Below, in pieces: positions 3,353 through 5,430 of a stretch of DNA of 5,430 nucleotides (within the stretch, counting starts at the first letter, position 1; every line of letters starts with the position of its first letter). Source of the stretch: a bacterium (GTDB lineage Bacteria; Patescibacteriota; Minisyncoccia; Minisyncoccales; RBG-13-42-11); assembly GCA_030646565.1 (NCBI GenBank), contig JAUSLA010000034.1, positions 1 through 5,430 of the forward strand, written 5' to 3'. The notes under the pieces are model-generated. The model was not told where the DNA came from. It did no database searches and saw only the letters and a program-made list of their open reading frames with translations. The translations under genes and the position numbers were made by a program.

Positions 3353-5430
3353 ATGTTTAATCCCTCGAAAATTAGTCCCGCAGAGCGGGATGAAAGTGAA
3401 GGGGAAGATGAGAATAAGATTCTCATCGCCCCGCCAATAAGGGGTCTTTTTTCTATTCAAAAATGGCCTGCAAAGTCCCAATGGAGGCAGTTTTTTAAGA
3501 TTCTTGGCAAAAAAGAAAAAATTTGCTTTTTTGTTTTCCTTGGCGTATTCTTGGTTAGTTTTACCGCCCTCTCTCTTACGATTTACTGGAAAAACACAAA
3601 AATAGCGCCGACTGAAGGCGGCTCATACGTTGAAGGAATAGTGGGATCTCCCCGCTTCATTAACCCTGTTTACGCAGCCTCTTTTGACACCGACCGCGAT
3701 TTGATAGAATTAATTTATTCGGGTCTGATGAAGTATGACGGGACAGGAAAAATTGTCCCCGATTTAGTAAAAAAATACGAAATCTCCGAAGACGGAAGAG
3801 TCTATGAATTTTATTTAAAAGAAAATCTCTTTTGGTCTGACGGTCAGCCCCTCACTGCGGATGACGTGATTTTTACGATAAAAGCCATCCAAAACCCTTC
3901 CTTGAAAAGCCCTATAAGGCCGAACTGGATAGGGGTAAAAGTTAAAAAACTGTCGGACTTGTCTTTAAGCTTTGAGCTGGAAAATTCTTCCGCTGTTTTT
4001 TTGGAAAACACCACCCTGAAAATTTTGCCAAAGCATATTTGGGAAGAGGTGTCCTCTCAAAACTTCCCTCTCTCCATATACAATCTAAAACCCGTGGGTT
4101 CCGGCCCTTACAAGTTAAAAGAATTGAATCAGGACCAAAAAGGCAACATTAAATCAATGGAGCTTGCCATTAATCCTTATTCAGCCGGAAACAGACCCTA
4201 TATCTCTAAAATAATTCTATATTTTTTTGCTCTTGAAGACGAGCTAATCAAGGCCTTTAATTCGGGGGAAGTTAAAGGTTTTTCCCTGTTCACAATACAA
4301 AAGTATAAAGACGTTAAGGTGAAAAGTTCTTCGGAATATCATTTTTCCTTGCCGAGATATTTTGCCTTATTTTTTAATCCGGAAAAAGCAAACGCTCTTT
4401 CTGAAAATAAAATCAGGCTATCTTTAAACTATGCCACCGACAAAAAGGAAATAATTGACAAGGTTTTGCTGGGAAACGGAAAAGCTGTTGATTCCCCTAT
4501 TTTGCCTGAAATCTACGGATTTGAGGAGCCAAAAAAAACATATGGCTTTAATCCCGAACTTGCTAAAAAACTTCTGGAAGAGGCTGGCTATACTAAAATA
4601 GAAAACGGCATAAGAAGCAAGGTTGTCAAAAAAACTTCCGCTTTTCAATTCCAAAGCAGTTTAAGATTAGGATCCCAAGGCCAGGAAGTGAAAGAATTGC
4701 AAAAATGCCTGGCAAATCCGCCAGCTGGCGGACCTGACATTTACCCCGGAGGTGAGATTACCGGAATTTTTGGAGCTGCCACTAAAAAAGCTGTAATTGC
4801 TTTTCAGAATAAATACAAAACAGAGATTCTTGATCCGCAGGGACTGACACAAGGAACGGGCGAAGTATTAAAAGCCACCAGAAACAAGTTAAATGCTTTG
4901 TGCGCCTCTCCGATCGAAGAAAAAAAATCGCTTTCTTTTTCTATCTCTACCGTAGACCAGCCGGCTTTAAAAGATATTGCTCAACTGCTGAAAAAACAAT
5001 GGGAAGCGATTGGCGTTCAACTGGATATAAATATTTTCGACGCTTCAAATCCCGGAGAAGAAGTAATAAAACCGAGAAATTACGAGATTCTTCTTTTTGG
5101 CGAGGTCCTGGGAATGATTCCAGACCCATATCCTTTTTGGCATTCTTCCCAAACAAAAAGCCCGGGACTGAACTTAACCAATTACGCGGATAAAACATCC
5201 GACAAGCTGCTGGAAAATGCCCGAGAGACCCTTAACGAAAAAGAAAGAAAAATGGACTTGGAGAAGTTCCAAGAACTTTTAATTGCTTCAGCTCCCGCCG
5301 TCTTTTTGTACACCTCCGATTATCTTTATTTTGTCTCAAAAGAAATAAAAGGAATAGACGCTAAAATCATTGCCGACCCTTCCAAACGTTTTAATAATAT
5401 AGAAAACTGGTATATTAAAACAAAAAGAGT
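3353..5430 (+). CDS. Peptide-type extracellular solute-binding protein (SBP_bac_5) with an embedded peptidoglycan-binding-like domain, 3' end beyond window
   Basis: The open frame runs 692 codons to the right edge. From the N-terminus: a charged cytoplasmic tail (1-56) that carries a palindromic insert at about 8-27; one membrane helix (about 57-78); SBP_bac_5 sequence (about 89-430) with SPRFINPVYA, DRDLIELIYSGLM, the WSDGQPLTADDVIFTIKAI signature and GSGPYKL; a PG_binding_1-like domain (about 436-505: LRLGSQGQEVKELQKCL, then ITGIFGAATKKAVIAFQ); and the SBP C-lobe with PDPYPFWHSSQ and IKGIDAKI. Family members bind peptides outside the membrane for ABC uptake; substrate is unknown here and no permease or ATPase gene is visible. 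The only cysteine near the helix (C58) is not in a lipobox, so it appears to be signal-anchored, not a lipoprotein. ATG 3353 is the only usable start, directly after the secG TAA. The end ENWYIKTKRV resembles the final residues of homologues, so little is missing. Confidence 0.9.
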   Translation, partial: MFNPSKISPAERDESEGEDENKILIAPPIRGLFSIQKWPAKSQWRQFFKILGKKEKICFFVFLGVFLVSFTALSLTIYWKNTKIAPTEGGSYVEGIVGSPRFINPVYAASFDTDRDLIELIYSGLMKYDGTGKIVPDLVKKYEISEDGRVYEFYLKENLFWSDGQPLTADDVIFTIKAIQNPSLKSPIRPNWIGVKVKKLSDLSLSFELENSSAVFLENTTLKILPKHIWEEVSSQNFPLSIYNLKPVGSGPYKLKELNQDQKGNIKSMELAINPYSAGNRPYISKIILYFFALEDELIKAFNSGEVKGFSLFTIQKYKDVKVKSSSEYHFSLPRYFALFFNPEKANALSENKIRLSLNYATDKKEIIDKVLLGNGKAVDSPILPEIYGFEEPKKTYGFNPELAKKLLEEAGYTKIENGIRSKVVKKTSAFQFQSSLRLGSQGQEVKELQKCLANPPAGGPDIYPGGEITGIFGAATKKAVIAFQNKYKTEILDPQGLTQGTGEVLKATRNKLNALCASPIEEKKSLSFSISTVDQPALKDIAQLLKKQWEAIGVQLDINIFDASNPGEEVIKPRNYEILLFGEVLGMIPDPYPFWHSSQTKSPGLNLTNYADKTSDKLLENARETLNEKERKMDLEKFQELLIASAPAVFLYTSDYLYFVSKEIKGIDAKIIADPSKRFNNIENWYIKTKR
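3375..3432 (+). repeat. Composite hairpin element inside the 5' end of the binding-protein gene
   Basis: The first hairpin, 3375-3391, has arms TCCCGC/GCGGGA, loop AGA and an outer G:T pair. The second, 3407-3427, has a perfect 9-bp stem GATGAGAAT/ATTCTCATC with loop AAG, enclosed by GGGG (3401-3404) and CCCC (3429-3432). The order and spacing (17-nt hairpin, about 12-nt linker, GAAGAT-type hairpin) match 3058-3103 upstream of secG. It is translated as about SPAERDESEGEDENKILIAP in the cytoplasmic tail before the membrane helix. Confidence 0.75.
4717..4732. repeat. 16-bp perfect palindrome within the peptidoglycan-binding-like domain
   Basis: TCCGCCAGCTGGCGGA is a perfect palindrome. It encodes NPPAGG (residues 455-460), between the ELQKCLA helix and the YPGGEITG turn, where related domains usually have a short acidic loop. 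The GC-rich CCGCCAGCTGGCGG core stands out from the AT-rich gene and looks like a dispersed element inserted in frame. Confidence 0.65.

Noticed and set aside
3130..3360. Overlapping plus-strand open frame across secG (76 codons)
   Set aside because: It is the secG region in another frame; its translation has no family features, while the 3137 frame is unmistakable SecG.
3429..3450. CCCC...GGGG followed by TCTTTTTTCT looks like an intrinsic terminator
   Set aside because: The stem is only about four base pairs with an 8-base loop, and it lies inside the open frame of the binding-protein gene, which has no later usable start.
4424..5198. Several open frames on both strands within the binding-protein gene
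   Set aside because: All overlap a continuous 692-codon frame with recognisable domains; none has a promoter, ribosome-binding site or family motif.
1..5430. Alternative genetic code with TGA as glycine, as in some CPR lineages
   Set aside because: No in-frame TGA occurs in the coding regions read here, and glycine positions use ordinary GGN codons.
1..5430. tRNA, rRNA, transposase or prophage genes
   Set aside because: None seen on either strand; the holin-like name of the 2693-3028 product is not evidence for a prophage.

Overview
The window reads as chromosomal DNA of a Candidate Phyla Radiation (Patescibacteria) bacterium, most likely a Parcubacteria lineage. The reasons are a short UvrC that ends right after its nuclease domain, a peptide-type solute-binding protein with a peptidoglycan-binding-like domain embedded in it and sitting directly behind secG, AT-rich DNA, promoters placed so close to start codons that mRNAs should be leaderless, and many small palindromes. 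The lineage call rests on remembered family features, not on a search. The standard genetic code fits: no in-frame TGA is seen and the visible stops are TAA and TAG.

Layout. 1-1275 (minus): first 425 residues of UvrA, running off the left edge. 1276-1406: divergent control region with one promoter for each uvr gene and a perfect 10-bp-arm inverted repeat between them. 1407-2672 (plus): uvrC, 421 aa. 2693-3028: a 111-aa membrane protein of the phage-holin-4_2/YvlD type with its own extended -10 promoter overlapping the end of uvrC. 3029-3136: a 108-bp gap filled with four hairpins. 3137-3352: secG. 3353-5430: solute-binding protein, open at the right edge and probably lacking only a few residues. 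No intergenic stretch exceeds 300 bp.

How the genes relate. UvrA (damage recognition) and UvrC (dual incision) belong to nucleotide excision repair and share one divergent control region. The plus-strand genes downstream encode envelope functions: a small polytopic membrane protein, the SecG translocon subunit, and a membrane-anchored peptide-binding-type protein. secG and the binding-protein gene abut as TAA-ATG in the same frame and are almost certainly one transcriptional unit.

The most unusual signal is a set of short hairpin modules scattered through the window. They occur between genes and also in frame inside uvrA, uvrC and the binding-protein gene. One roughly 21-nt module recurs in the secG leader (3031-3051), uvrC (2159-2179) and the binding-protein gene (3407-3427), with a shorter relative in uvrA (281-299). 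Its arms change in a mostly base-paired, compensated way, and the three coding copies are read in three different codon phases. That points to a nucleic-acid-level element that proteins tolerate, comparable in principle to the Rickettsia palindromic elements.
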